Assembly (NCBI GenBank): GCA_015222595.1
Contig: JADFVP010000001.1
Location: 1 to 17,399 of the forward strand
DNA from: Pseudomonadota bacterium
Lineage (GTDB): Bacteria > Desulfobacterota > GWC2-55-46 > JADFVP01
Direction of reading: 5' to 3'
Length of the DNA stretch: 17,399 bases
The position numbers and the translations under genes are program-made. The first letter of the stretch is position 1, and each line of letters begins with the position of its first letter. The notes below the pieces were generated by a model. That model searched no databases and had not been told where the DNA came from. It saw only the letters and a program-made list of their open reading frames with translations. Positions 1 through 6,611 of this stretch are shown here, piece by piece.

Positions 1-272
1 GACCGTTTAGCGGTAAACCCCGTTTTTTATCGACTTATCCTATCGTTCGGGCAGACCTTATACGCCTTTCGATATGCAAGTGTAACTTTTGAGCCGAGCT
101 TAAAGCAGACTTAAGATCGACAAAAAGGGTTTTCACGCCCTTCGATTTATAATATACTATATGATTAATCTGTTTTTGGTCGGAGCCTGCGGCAGCGGCC
201 TTACAAACAACGCTCCGGCCCTGCAAGCGGTCAACTACAGCCCCTCGGCTTTTAGAAAGAGTAACGGATCAA
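1..272. other. Non-coding 5' flank upstream of waaF
   Basis: I see no convincing gene here. The stretch is more AT-rich than the genes that follow and holds a candidate promoter at 130-158. A 39-codon reading frame starting MINLFLVGACGSG runs from 161 to 280 and overlaps the waaF start. A minus-strand frame at 35-226 resembles no family I recognise. A weak five-pair hairpin (5-9 with 14-18) lies near a T6 run at 23-28; it could be the tail end of a terminator for a gene left of the window, but it is too weak to call. Confidence 0.5.
130..158 (+). promoter_or_regulatory. Candidate sigma-70-type promoter for the waaF operon
   Basis: A -35-like TTTTCA (130-135) is followed after exactly 17 bases by a -10-like TATACT (153-158). 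A perfect TATAAT (148-153) overlaps it but has no good -35 at 16-18 bases. Transcription would start near 160-166, leaving a leader of about 110 bases before the GTG start of waaF. The call rests on match and spacing alone. Confidence 0.45.
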
Positions 273-1367
273 GTGTCTAATATCGTAGAGAGCAGCAAAA
301 AGATTCTCGTTCGCGTGCCCAACTGGATAGGCGACGCAGTGATGGCCCTGCCCGCGCTAGAGGCCCTTGCAACCCTCTACCCGGAGGCGACGATATCGGT
401 GCTTGCAAAGGCTGTGGTTATGCCGATCTTTGAGAACAATCCGGCGGTCGCCGAGATCATAGAGTACAAACGCGAGGGCGAGCACAAGGGCCTCGGCGGC
501 AGACGTCGGCTGGCGCGCGAACTTAGAGAGCGCGGTTTTAATATGGCGGTGCTCTTTCAGAACGCCTTCGACGCTGCCTTCATCGTGCGACTGGCACGCA
601 TTCCGATTCGTGTCGGTTACGCGCGCGACTTTCGCTCGCGGCTGCTGACCCACCCTATTGAGGTAACGGACGAAATAACGGCGCGCCATCAGGTCTTCTA
701 CTACCTCCACCTCGTAGAGACTCTCGGACTGCCTCCTGTATCCACTCCTCCTCTGGCGCGGCTCTATGTATCGGAAGAAGAGCACGCTTGGGTGGACGGC
801 TTTAGCAAAGACGCTGCGCTCGGCACCGAGACCCTTATAGGAGTTGCTCCGGGCGCGAGCTACGGCCCTGCAAAGGAGTGGCCCGCCGAGAACTTTGCCG
901 CCGTGCTAAACTACTTTGCAAAGAAACAGAACGCACTGCCCGTGCTCTTTGGCGGCCCGGGAGACGTAGAGACTTCGAGAGCCGTATCAAAGGCTGTTAC
1001 GGTAAAGGACTTAAACGTAACGTCACGGCTTTCGCTCCGGCAGTTCATGGCGCTGCTGCCGCGCGTCGGGGTATTTATAACCAACGACTCCGGGGCCATG
1101 CACATCGCTTCGGCTCTAGGCGTGCCGACGGTAGCTATTTTCGGCTCGACAGAGCCCAAGAGCACGGGGCCGCTCAGTAAAAACTCTATCGTACTGAGAG
1201 TTCCTCTTGAATGCAGCCCTTGCTTTGAGCGCACCTGCTCTTTAAAGCACTACAACTGCCTTAGAGAGATTACGCCGGAGGCGGTTATAGAGGCAGCTGA
1301 GAAGCTTATGACTATAAAAGACCGGCAGGAAGAACCCGCAACAAACCAAGTAACGGAAAACAGATGA
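273..1367 (+). CDS. waaF: LPS heptosyltransferase II (WaaF, GT9)
   Basis: This cytoplasmic GT-B enzyme would transfer heptose from ADP-L-glycero-D-manno-heptose onto heptose I of the LPS inner core. It has 364 residues, close to the usual length of about 350. The N-terminal nucleotide-fold motif reads ILVRVPNWIGDAVMALPAL (residues 11-29), with the NWIGD signature typical of WaaF. The C-terminal donor-site motif NDSGAMHIASALG starts at residue 271. A cysteine cluster C314-x2-C317-x4-C322-x6-C329 lies near the C terminus. The start is GTG, preceded only by a weak purine-rich stretch (255-261). No alternative start codon lies just upstream in frame. Its stop overlaps the gmhB start as ATGA, so the genes are probably translationally coupled. 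Confusion with WaaC is unlikely, because the next GT9 gene fits WaaC better. Confidence 0.93.
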   Translation: MSNIVESSKKILVRVPNWIGDAVMALPALEALATLYPEATISVLAKAVVMPIFENNPAVAEIIEYKREGEHKGLGGRRRLARELRERGFNMAVLFQNAFDAAFIVRLARIPIRVGYARDFRSRLLTHPIEVTDEITARHQVFYYLHLVETLGLPPVSTPPLARLYVSEEEHAWVDGFSKDAALGTETLIGVAPGASYGPAKEWPAENFAAVLNYFAKKQNALPVLFGGPGDVETSRAVSKAVTVKDLNVTSRLSLRQFMALLPRVGVFITNDSGAMHIASALGVPTVAIFGSTEPKSTGPLSKNSIVLRVPLECSPCFERTCSLKHYNCLREITPEAVIEAAEKLMTIKDRQEEPATNQVTENR

Positions 1368-1948
1368 CCCAGAATAAGATGAAAAAGAAAGAGCATAACT
1401 CGGCAGCGGTCTTTCTCGACCGCGACGGCACGATTAACGTAGACACCGGCTACATGTCCGACCCAGAAGCCCTTGAGCTTCTGCCCGGTGCGGCGGCGGC
1501 GATAAAAGAGCTGAACCTAAAGAGGATACCCGTGGTTGTAGTAAGCAACCAGAGCGCGGTTGCGCGCGGCTACGCCACTGAGGAGCAGGTAGAGAGCGTG
1601 AACGCGCGCCTCATAGAGCTGCTCGACGCCGAAGACGCCTACCTGGACGCCCTCTACTTCTGCGCACACCACCCGGACGACGGCTGCGTCTGTAGAAAAC
1701 CGGCCCCCGGACTTATAGACTCTGCCTCCGAGAAGCACTCTATAGATACTGCGCGCTCTTACGTTGTCGGTGACAAAAGGAGCGACATGGAGCTTGCCCG
1801 CGCCGTTGGAGCTACTGCGGTAATGGTAATGACGGGGCTTGGCGAAGTCGAGCTGAAAAGAAGCGAGAAGGCCCCGGACTTTGCGGCCGCCGATCTCGGC
1901 AAAGCCGTAAAGTGGATACTCGCCCAGATGGAGAATGAAACGGCTTGA
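1364..1948 (+). CDS. gmhB: D-glycero-D-manno-heptose 1,7-bisphosphate 7-phosphatase
   Basis: This HAD-superfamily phosphatase removes the C7 phosphate in cytoplasmic ADP-heptose synthesis and so supplies the donor for the flanking heptosyltransferases. It has 194 residues, against about 190 in E. coli. The nucleophile motif FLDRDGT carries D19 and D21. The motif-II region SNQS is at 61-64, and VGDKRSD with acidic D137 and D141 is the Mg-binding motif. The zinc loop CAHHPDDGCVCRKP (100-113) offers C100, H102, C108 and C110. The loop is shorter than in E. coli, as in many other GmhB proteins. The start ATG overlaps the waaF stop by four bases; a second Met six codons in is possible. GmhA and HldE are not in the window and must be encoded elsewhere. 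Confidence 0.95.
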   Translation: MTQNKMKKKEHNSAAVFLDRDGTINVDTGYMSDPEALELLPGAAAAIKELNLKRIPVVVVSNQSAVARGYATEEQVESVNARLIELLDAEDAYLDALYFCAHHPDDGCVCRKPAPGLIDSASEKHSIDTARSYVVGDKRSDMELARAVGATAVMVMTGLGEVELKRSEKAPDFAAADLGKAVKWILAQMENETA

Positions 1949-3069
1949 AGGTACTTATAGTAAAACTATCGTCCATCGGTGACGTTATCCACACCCTGCC
2001 CGCTCTCTTCGCCATGAAGGAGGGCTATAAAAAGAAAGACTCCGACTTTGAGATCGACTGGATCGTTGAGGAGGCCGCCTCTGTGCTTCTCGTCGGCAAC
2101 CCGCTTATAGATAACGTAATAGTCGTTAAGCGCAAGGGCTGGAGCCGCTCTTTTAAAGAGAACTGGAGGGTCGCAAAAAGACTCCGGGCCCGGCGCTACG
2201 ACATGGTAATAGACTTTCAGGGCCTCTTCAAAAGCGCGCTCTGGGTTTTGCTCTCAAGAGGCAAACGCAGAATAGGTTTTGGGGGAGGCAGAGAGCTGTC
2301 GAGCATTGTACTAAACGACCGTCTGCCACCATACGACCCGGAAAAGCATGCGGTAGAGAGGTACCTCGATCTTGCGCTCTATGCCGGGGGTAAGGTAGAG
2401 GGAGGAATTGTCTTTCCCGTCCACATTACCGACGAAGAGCGAGCAAGCGCGGAGGAGCTGGTAGCAGAGGCGGCAGATACCGACTCAATCGACTCCCCTG
2501 TTTCCGCCCATAGTTCCGCCCATAGTTCCAAAGACAGAAAAAAATTCTTCGTCATCGTGCCTCGCGCCCGCTGGAGTACCAAGGAGTGGCGCGACGAGAG
2601 TTTCATAGAGCTTACGAGAACGGTTAGCGAACGGTACTCTCTGCACGCGCTCATAGTCGGCACGTCAGAAGATAGGGCCGGGCTAGAGCAGATGGCTGAG
2701 AGTATAGGGGCGGGAGCGACGAACCTCGCGGGCCGCACCAGCCTAAAGGAGCTTGCCGCACTATTTGGCATGGCCGAGTTCGCCATTACCGTAGACACAG
2801 GGCCGATGCACCTGGCGGCTGCCATGTCCACGACCACCATTGCGCTCTTTGGCCCGACCGCTCCGTGGAGAACCGGGCCGTACGGCAAAGAACATCTTGT
2901 GCTCCGCATCGGCACGGAGTGCAGCCCGTGCTTTAAGCGCGAGTGTCCTCTGCCGAAAACAGAGGGCAGACGCGACCCTAAGTGCATGAGCGAGATCACC
3001 CCCGCAACGGTCGCCGAAGCTATAGAGCGGCTGCTAAAGGCCAAGCGCGGTACTTTTAAAGAGAACTAA
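1945..3069 (+). CDS. waaC: LPS heptosyltransferase I-like (WaaC, GT9)
   Basis: It probably adds the first heptose to Kdo2-lipid A in the cytoplasm. It has 374 residues, somewhat longer than E. coli WaaC. The N terminus MKVLIVKLSSIGDVIHTLPA carries the SSIGD signature of heptosyltransferase I. VIDFQGLFKSAL and HAVERYLDL follow in the first domain. VDTGPMHLAAA begins at residue 283, and a cysteine cluster C326-x2-C329-x4-C334-x12-C347 lies near the end. The extra length is partly a Ser/His-rich linker around residues 175-195, made by a 12-base tandem duplication between the two Rossmann domains. The start is TTG, overlapping the gmhB stop as TTGA, with GGAG (1930-1933) 11 bases upstream. The gene order and motif set support WaaC over WaaF, but substrate specificity is inferred. 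Confidence 0.87.
   Translation: MKVLIVKLSSIGDVIHTLPALFAMKEGYKKKDSDFEIDWIVEEAASVLLVGNPLIDNVIVVKRKGWSRSFKENWRVAKRLRARRYDMVIDFQGLFKSALWVLLSRGKRRIGFGGGRELSSIVLNDRLPPYDPEKHAVERYLDLALYAGGKVEGGIVFPVHITDEERASAEELVAEAADTDSIDSPVSAHSSAHSSKDRKKFFVIVPRARWSTKEWRDESFIELTRTVSERYSLHALIVGTSEDRAGLEQMAESIGAGATNLAGRTSLKELAALFGMAEFAITVDTGPMHLAAAMSTTTIALFGPTAPWRTGPYGKEHLVLRIGTECSPCFKRECPLPKTEGRRDPKCMSEITPATVAEAIERLLKAKRGTFKEN
2502..2525. repeat. 12-bp in-frame tandem duplication in waaC linker
   Basis: Two perfect copies of TTCCGCCCATAG lie side by side (2502-2513, 2514-2525), followed by the first four bases of a third. The repeat encodes Ser-Ala-His-Ser units in the predicted hinge between the two domains. Its length is a multiple of three, so the frame is kept. 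Confidence 0.85.
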
Positions 3070-3168
3070 CGGCACAGACGTATGCAATCGATAGAAAATG
3101 TTCGAAACGTCAAACATAGCTGTTACAACGCTATAAAGAACTAAAGGCACAGACGTATGCAGTCTATA
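3062..3168. repeat. Imperfect direct repeat duplicating the gene junction (75-base period)
   Basis: Bases 3062-3093 and 3137-3168 match at 29 of 32 positions. Each copy holds the end of a reading frame (AACTAA), the string GGCACAGACGTATGCA and an ATG followed by CA(A/G)TC. The second copy supplies the real stop-to-start context and ATG of the PAP2 gene. The first copy begins just before the waaC stop codon. Confidence 0.85.
3082..3144 (+). other. 20-residue mini reading frame before the PAP2 gene
   Basis: An ATG in the first repeat copy opens a frame of 20 codons beginning MQSI and ending with TAA at 3142-3144, 12 bases before the PAP2 start, whose protein also begins MQSI. It is either a relic of a tandem duplication of the PAP2 start region or a leader peptide. 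The peptide shows no recognisable domain or signal sequence, and neither copy has a good Shine-Dalgarno sequence. Confidence 0.3.
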
Positions 3169-3717
3169 ATAAAATTCGACCATACGCTCTTCACGCTCTT
3201 TAACTCGACCCTCAAGGCCGGGTTCTTGGACGTTCTGATGCCCTTTATCACCGAAGATCTGAACCTCTTTATCATTATCGTTCTTATCCTCGCTGGCCTC
3301 TTCGGGCTCTACAGAAGGCGCGACACAAGCGGCCTCTTTACGCTCATACTCCTTATTATAATTAGCGACGGGCTGGTACAGAGACTAAAGGAGCTGATCG
3401 GCAGGGCGCGCCCTTGCATCTCCATTGAGAGCGCCGAGCTTCTTGTCGGGTGCAGCTCCTCTTATTCGCTCCCCTCGGGCCATGCCACCAATATCTTTGC
3501 GGCCATGCTCTTCATCTCGCTCAGGTATCCCAAGTTGGCGCCCGTTCTTATGGCCTTTGCCTGCATTGTCGCCTACTCGCGGGTCTATGTCGGGGTGCAC
3601 TACCCGGTTGACGTTGCCGCAGGTGCGCTGCTCGGCTCGACGTTCGCCATAGCGGCCACCTACATAGAGAAGTACTTCGTTAAGATGAGACAGGCGCGAA
3701 GAGTTGGCGTGCAGTAG
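3157..3717 (+). CDS. PAP2-family membrane phosphatase
   Basis: This integral inner-membrane acid phosphatase of the PAP2/PgpB/LpxE type has 186 residues. All three catalytic motifs are intact: K78-x6-R85-P86, P106-S-G-H109 and S141-R-x5-H148-x3-D152. Hydrophobic segments lie around residues 36-52, 58-74, 110-122, 127-141 and 151-170, as expected for a five- to six-helix protein with a periplasmic active site. In this locus it could dephosphorylate lipid A (LpxE-like), undecaprenyl pyrophosphate, or phosphatidylglycerol phosphate. The sequence alone does not decide between these. It follows waaC by 87 bases that contain a duplicated copy of its own start region, so it may be cotranscribed with the waa genes. 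No strong ribosome binding site is visible. Confidence 0.88.
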   Translation: MQSIIKFDHTLFTLFNSTLKAGFLDVLMPFITEDLNLFIIIVLILAGLFGLYRRRDTSGLFTLILLIIISDGLVQRLKELIGRARPCISIESAELLVGCSSSYSLPSGHATNIFAAMLFISLRYPKLAPVLMAFACIVAYSRVYVGVHYPVDVAAGALLGSTFAIAATYIEKYFVKMRQARRVGVQ

Positions 3718-3920
3718 AGTACAGGGCCGAAGTAGTTGAAGTTATACAAGATTCATGCGATAAGAGTACTGTAACGTATATCTGTCTGCTTCCGGGCAGC
3801 AGAGCAGCAGCCCAGTAGCAAAGCAATTTTGATGGAGTTTTTTTTATCCTGAAACAGTATCGGCTTCGATGCAGTCTTGCGGAGCCAATTTTATACAATA
3901 GTACCAATGGAGGTTAGCAC
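3718..3920. other. Intergenic region with possible promoter elements
   Basis: This 203-base gap separates the PAP2 gene from the GT2-flippase pair. TTGAAG (3736-3741) and GATAAG (3759-3764), 17 bases apart, form a weak promoter candidate. TACAAT (3894-3899) is a better -10 close to the next gene but lacks a -35. A T8 run (3838-3845) has only a poor stem nearby (GGGC/GCCC about 30 bases upstream), so I do not call a terminator. No coding potential was seen. Confidence 0.35.
3909..3914 (+). promoter_or_regulatory. Strong ribosome binding site fixing a TTG start
   Basis: GGAGGT lies six bases before TTG at 3921. This near-perfect Shine-Dalgarno sequence is the reason to accept the rare TTG start for the following glycosyltransferase. 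The first residues then run straight into the GT2 motif SIVIPVFEE. Confidence 0.8.
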
Positions 3921-5072
3921 TTGTCCGAATCCGTATCCATAGTAATCCCTGTCTTTGAAGAAGAGGAGAGCCTGCCGTACCTCTACGCGTCGATAACCGA
4001 GGCGATGGACCCGACGGGGCGCGACTACGAGATGCTCTTCGTGGACGACGGCTCTCGCGACGCCACGCTCAAGGTCTTATCTGAACTGAACGCAAAGGAC
4101 AACAGGGTGGTGGTCGTCTCCTTCAGGCGCAACTTCGGCCAGACCGCTGCAATGGCAGCAGGTATCGACCACGCAACCGGCGACATAATTGTCACCATGG
4201 ACGCTGATCTTCAGAACGACCCGGCGGATATTCCGCACATGCTCGAAAAGGCAAAAGAGTTCGATGTTGTTTCGGGGTGGCGCAAAAGACGCAAAGACCC
4301 CTTTATATCGAGAAAACTACCGTCGCTGATAGCCAACGGCCTTATCTCCAAGGTAACCGGCGTAAAGCTCCACGACTACGGCTGCACGCTCAAGGCCTAC
4401 AGAAAAGAGGTCATAAAGAACGTGCGCCTCTACGGCGAGATGCACCGCTTTATTCCGGCAATAGCCAACTGGTACGGCGCGAGTATTACAGAGGTGGAGA
4501 CGACCCACCACGAGAGAAAGTACGGCAAGAGCAAGTACGGCATCTCGCGGACCATAAGGGTTATACTCGACCTCATTACGGTAAAATTTCTCCAGACCTT
4601 TGCCACGCGCCCCATACACGCATTCGGCCCCATAGGGCTCGCGCTCGGAGCCATCGGCTTTCTCATTGCGCTCTACCTGAGCTTCGACAAAGTCATACTC
4701 GGCCACAGCATTGGCTCCAGACCGCTTCTGCTTCTATCTGTGTTGCTCATCATACTCGGCGTGCAGATTCTCGTCATGGGCCTCTTGGCTGAGGTGCTGG
4801 CGCGAACGTACCACGAGAGTCAGGGCAAACCGATCTATACGGTAAAGCTCCACCTCGGAAGCTCTCCTCTTGGCGCCACCGGAGCAGACGAGCCCGCTAC
4901 TGTTGCGCCCGAACAGATAAAGCCCAAGCCTAAACCACGGGCCAGAAGAGGCGCGCCGAGACGCTCTGCCTCCAAGAGAACAGAGAACGCCGCCGGAACA
5001 AAAGCGAGCGCGGCTTCTGATACCGCGCCGAAAGCTTCGCCCGTTGCAGCGAAAGAAGCGCCTCTGAAATGA
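3921..5072 (+). CDS. Polyprenyl-phosphate hexosyltransferase-like GT2 (GtrB/ArnC/DPM1 type)
   Basis: It likely transfers a sugar from a nucleotide donor to undecaprenyl phosphate on the cytoplasmic face of the inner membrane. The GT-A domain (about residues 1-225) has SIVIPVFEE, DDGS (42-45), RNFGQTAAMAAG and DADLQ (94-98). Then come HERKYGKSKYG and two hydrophobic segments (about 230-258 and 264-292), the layout of the GtrB/ArnC family. At 383 residues it is longer than usual (about 310-330). The extra length is a C-terminal tail of about 65 residues rich in Lys, Ala, Pro and Arg, predicted to be disordered and basic. The start is TTG with a strong GGAGGT site. Its stop overlaps the next gene as ATGA, so it is coupled to a flippase-like protein. 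The transferred sugar cannot be read from sequence. Confidence 0.88.
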   Translation: MSESVSIVIPVFEEEESLPYLYASITEAMDPTGRDYEMLFVDDGSRDATLKVLSELNAKDNRVVVVSFRRNFGQTAAMAAGIDHATGDIIVTMDADLQNDPADIPHMLEKAKEFDVVSGWRKRRKDPFISRKLPSLIANGLISKVTGVKLHDYGCTLKAYRKEVIKNVRLYGEMHRFIPAIANWYGASITEVETTHHERKYGKSKYGISRTIRVILDLITVKFLQTFATRPIHAFGPIGLALGAIGFLIALYLSFDKVILGHSIGSRPLLLLSVLLIILGVQILVMGLLAEVLARTYHESQGKPIYTVKLHLGSSPLGATGADEPATVAPEQIKPKPKPRARRGAPRRSASKRTENAAGTKASAASDTAPKASPVAAKEAPLK

Positions 5073-6046
5073 AGAGCGTCATCTCTACAATAGTAAAGAT
5101 ATGCATCAGCGGCGCTATCCTCTTCTTCCTCTTCAGGAACATCAACTCCGAGCGCTTCTTTGAGACCGCGCTCTCCATCAACCCGCTCTTTCCGATCGCC
5201 ACGGGGCTGATCTTTGTTGCCACGCAGCTCCTCTCCACGCTCCGCTGGAGAACGATACTGAACAAAGACATGTATATCCCGTACAGCAAACTTCTGTCCA
5301 TCTACTTCATCGGCATGTTCTTCAACAATTTTCTGCCCACAATGGTCGGCGGCGACGTCATAAAAGGGTACTACCTCTACAAGAGGTCGCACCGCGGAGA
5401 CGTTTCGGTGACCTCGATCTTCATGGACAGGTACTCCGGCTTTACCGCCCTCATCTTTTTAACGTCCATTGCCACCGTAGTCGGCTACCCGGTCATTAAG
5501 GGCACTCCGCTGCCGGGCTTTCTGCTCACCCTCATTGCCGCTTACTGCTCGGCGAGCCTCATTATCTGGGTGGGCCCTCTGCACAACTGGGCAATGTCCA
5601 TAATGACCAGGATCCACTTTTATGGCATTAACAAAAAGATAGACTCGCTCTACAAGGCCCTTATGGGCTACAAGTCGCACCCCGGTATACTTATTAGGGT
5701 CTTCTGCTACTCTATCGTCATTCAGGCCTCCATGATAATCTGCTACTGGCTGCTCAGCATCGGGCTCGGCATGAAGCTCTCTCTCATCTACTTCTTCCTC
5801 TTTATCCCGCTCGCCACCGTCATTTCCATGCTCCCGGTCTCACTAGCCGGGCTCGGTATACGCGAGGGTGCATTCGTCTACCTCTTTACCCGTGCAGGCG
5901 CCACTGCTGAAGAAGCCCTTACGCTCTCGCTGATGTGGTTTGCCATTATGGTGGTAGTAAGCATTGCAGGCGGGATTGAATACATTAGAACCGGCGGACG
6001 AAAAGCGCTGCCCCCCGCCCCTCCGGCCGAAGAGACGCCTCTGTAA
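5069..6046 (+). CDS. UPF0104 / flippase-like eight-helix membrane protein
   Basis: This 325-residue integral membrane protein belongs to the lysylphosphatidylglycerol-synthase TM-region family (UPF0104, YbhN/AglD-like). About eight hydrophobic helices are visible. The family signatures NNFLPTMVGGDVIKGYYLYK (from about residue 86) and PVSLAGLGIREGAFVYLF (from residue 256) are intact. Family members are often annotated as putative flippases, but biochemical proof is sparse. The start overlaps the preceding GT2 stop by four bases. Coupling to a polyprenyl-phosphate sugar transferase suggests that it translocates or binds the lipid-linked sugar; this is inference. There is no C-terminal MprF synthase domain, so it is not a full lysyl-PG synthase. 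The last 15 or so residues are Pro/Ala-rich. Confidence 0.85.
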   Translation: MKSVISTIVKICISGAILFFLFRNINSERFFETALSINPLFPIATGLIFVATQLLSTLRWRTILNKDMYIPYSKLLSIYFIGMFFNNFLPTMVGGDVIKGYYLYKRSHRGDVSVTSIFMDRYSGFTALIFLTSIATVVGYPVIKGTPLPGFLLTLIAAYCSASLIIWVGPLHNWAMSIMTRIHFYGINKKIDSLYKALMGYKSHPGILIRVFCYSIVIQASMIICYWLLSIGLGMKLSLIYFFLFIPLATVISMLPVSLAGLGIREGAFVYLFTRAGATAEEALTLSLMWFAIMVVVSIAGGIEYIRTGGRKALPPAPPAEETPL

Positions 6047-6112
6047 CACCGGACAGCTCCGAAGAGGGCTCCTGTTCTCTCCAAAGGCCGGGTATCCAGA
6101 GAAAAAATCACT

Positions 6113-6141
6113 TTTACAACCACTGCCCGTTGTGATATATT
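6113..6141 (+). promoter_or_regulatory. Strong candidate promoter with extended -10 before the Trm112-like gene
   Basis: TTTACA (6113-6118) is followed after 17 bases by TATATT (6136-6141), each matching five of six consensus bases. A TG dinucleotide at 6133-6134 makes an extended -10. This is the best promoter match in the window. Transcription would start near 6148, giving a leader of about 100 bases. An imperfect hairpin can form at its 5' end: 6144-6151 with 6161-6171, with a GGG bulge. Confidence 0.6.
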
Positions 6142-6246
6142 CCAAACTATTCCTAAAGAAAATAGGGGTTTGGTAAGTGCCGTGCCGTTAATATTGAGCG
6201 GACTATTGTATTCACACTGTCAAAGAGTACCCGCAGGAGAAGAGCC

Positions 6247-6414
6247 ATGACGATCGACGCAGAGCTACTCGACATACTCGCTTGCCCGAAATGCAAAGGC
6301 AAACTGAGCCTCAATGCCGAGGCGACCGGCATAGTATGTGCCAGCTGCCGCCTTGTCTATCCTATAAGAGACGATATACCGGTAATGCTGATAGACGAGG
6401 CAGAGTCGCTCTAA
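6247..6414 (+). CDS. Trm112 / YcaR (UPF0434) family zinc-ribbon protein
   Basis: This small 55-residue protein was read directly from the sequence. It begins MTIDAELLDILACPKCKG and has a four-cysteine zinc ribbon: C13-x2-C16 and C31-x2-C34. The typical YPIRDDIPVML segment follows (38-48). This matches the Trm112/YcaR family in length (E. coli YcaR is about 60 residues) and motifs. In E. coli, ycaR lies between lpxK and kdsB, so an LPS neighbourhood is familiar for the family; here neither partner is present. Eukaryotic Trm112 activates methyltransferases, but the bacterial role is not well defined. A good AGGAGA (6235-6240) lies six bases before the ATG, and a strong promoter lies upstream. 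It appears to be transcribed alone. Confidence 0.9.
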   Translation: MTIDAELLDILACPKCKGKLSLNAEATGIVCASCRLVYPIRDDIPVMLIDEAESL

Positions 6415-6611
6415 GAGATTAGTAGAGCTTAGCCGAAGGCCGCGACTCTTGCGCGCCCCGGCCTGTCTTTATATACCACCGGACCTCCACCCGTAGACTC
6501 CTCTCTCTCTCTGCGCGTTCTTTAATTACCACCGGCTTGTGCTCTTTTATAGAATTTGCCGGCTGACCGGCTGAATAGGCCACCCCCTGCAAGCTCTACA
6601 CCCCGACGCTT
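6415..6611. other. Repeat-rich intergenic region
   Basis: This 197-base gap has no gene that I can support. It contains a 13-of-15 direct repeat ending in TACCACCGG (6468-6482 and 6521-6535), a CT microsatellite (6501-6512) and a perfect tandem CCGGCTGA pair (6559-6574). No convincing promoter or terminator was found. Confidence 0.5.
6559..6574. repeat. Tandem 8-bp repeat CCGGCTGA x2
   Basis: Two perfect adjacent copies lie about 40 bases before the WaaE-like gene. It is too short to be more than a slippage product unless conserved in relatives. Confidence 0.7.

Noticed and set aside
5..28. Hairpin plus T6 as a terminator of an upstream gene
   Set aside because: The stem is five mostly A-T pairs and is separated from the T-run by CCCG. 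It is too weak without knowing what lies left of the window.
35..226. 63-residue minus-strand frame in the 5' flank
   Set aside because: No recognisable family and no good ribosome binding site, and it runs across the candidate promoter of waaF on the other strand. Likely a chance frame in an AT-rich region.
2379..3044. 221-residue minus-strand frame inside waaC
   Set aside because: It is a shadow of the strongly supported heptosyltransferase gene. Its translation is low-complexity Ser/Ala-rich and matches no family.
3838..3845. T8 run as an intrinsic terminator after the PAP2 gene
   Set aside because: The only nearby stem (GGGC/GCCC near 3794-3813) is four pairs with a 12-base loop and ends more than 20 bases before the T-run.
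5069..6046. MprF-type lysyl-phosphatidylglycerol synthase
   Set aside because: Only the membrane region is present. The C-terminal aminoacyl-transfer domain is absent and the protein ends at 325 residues.
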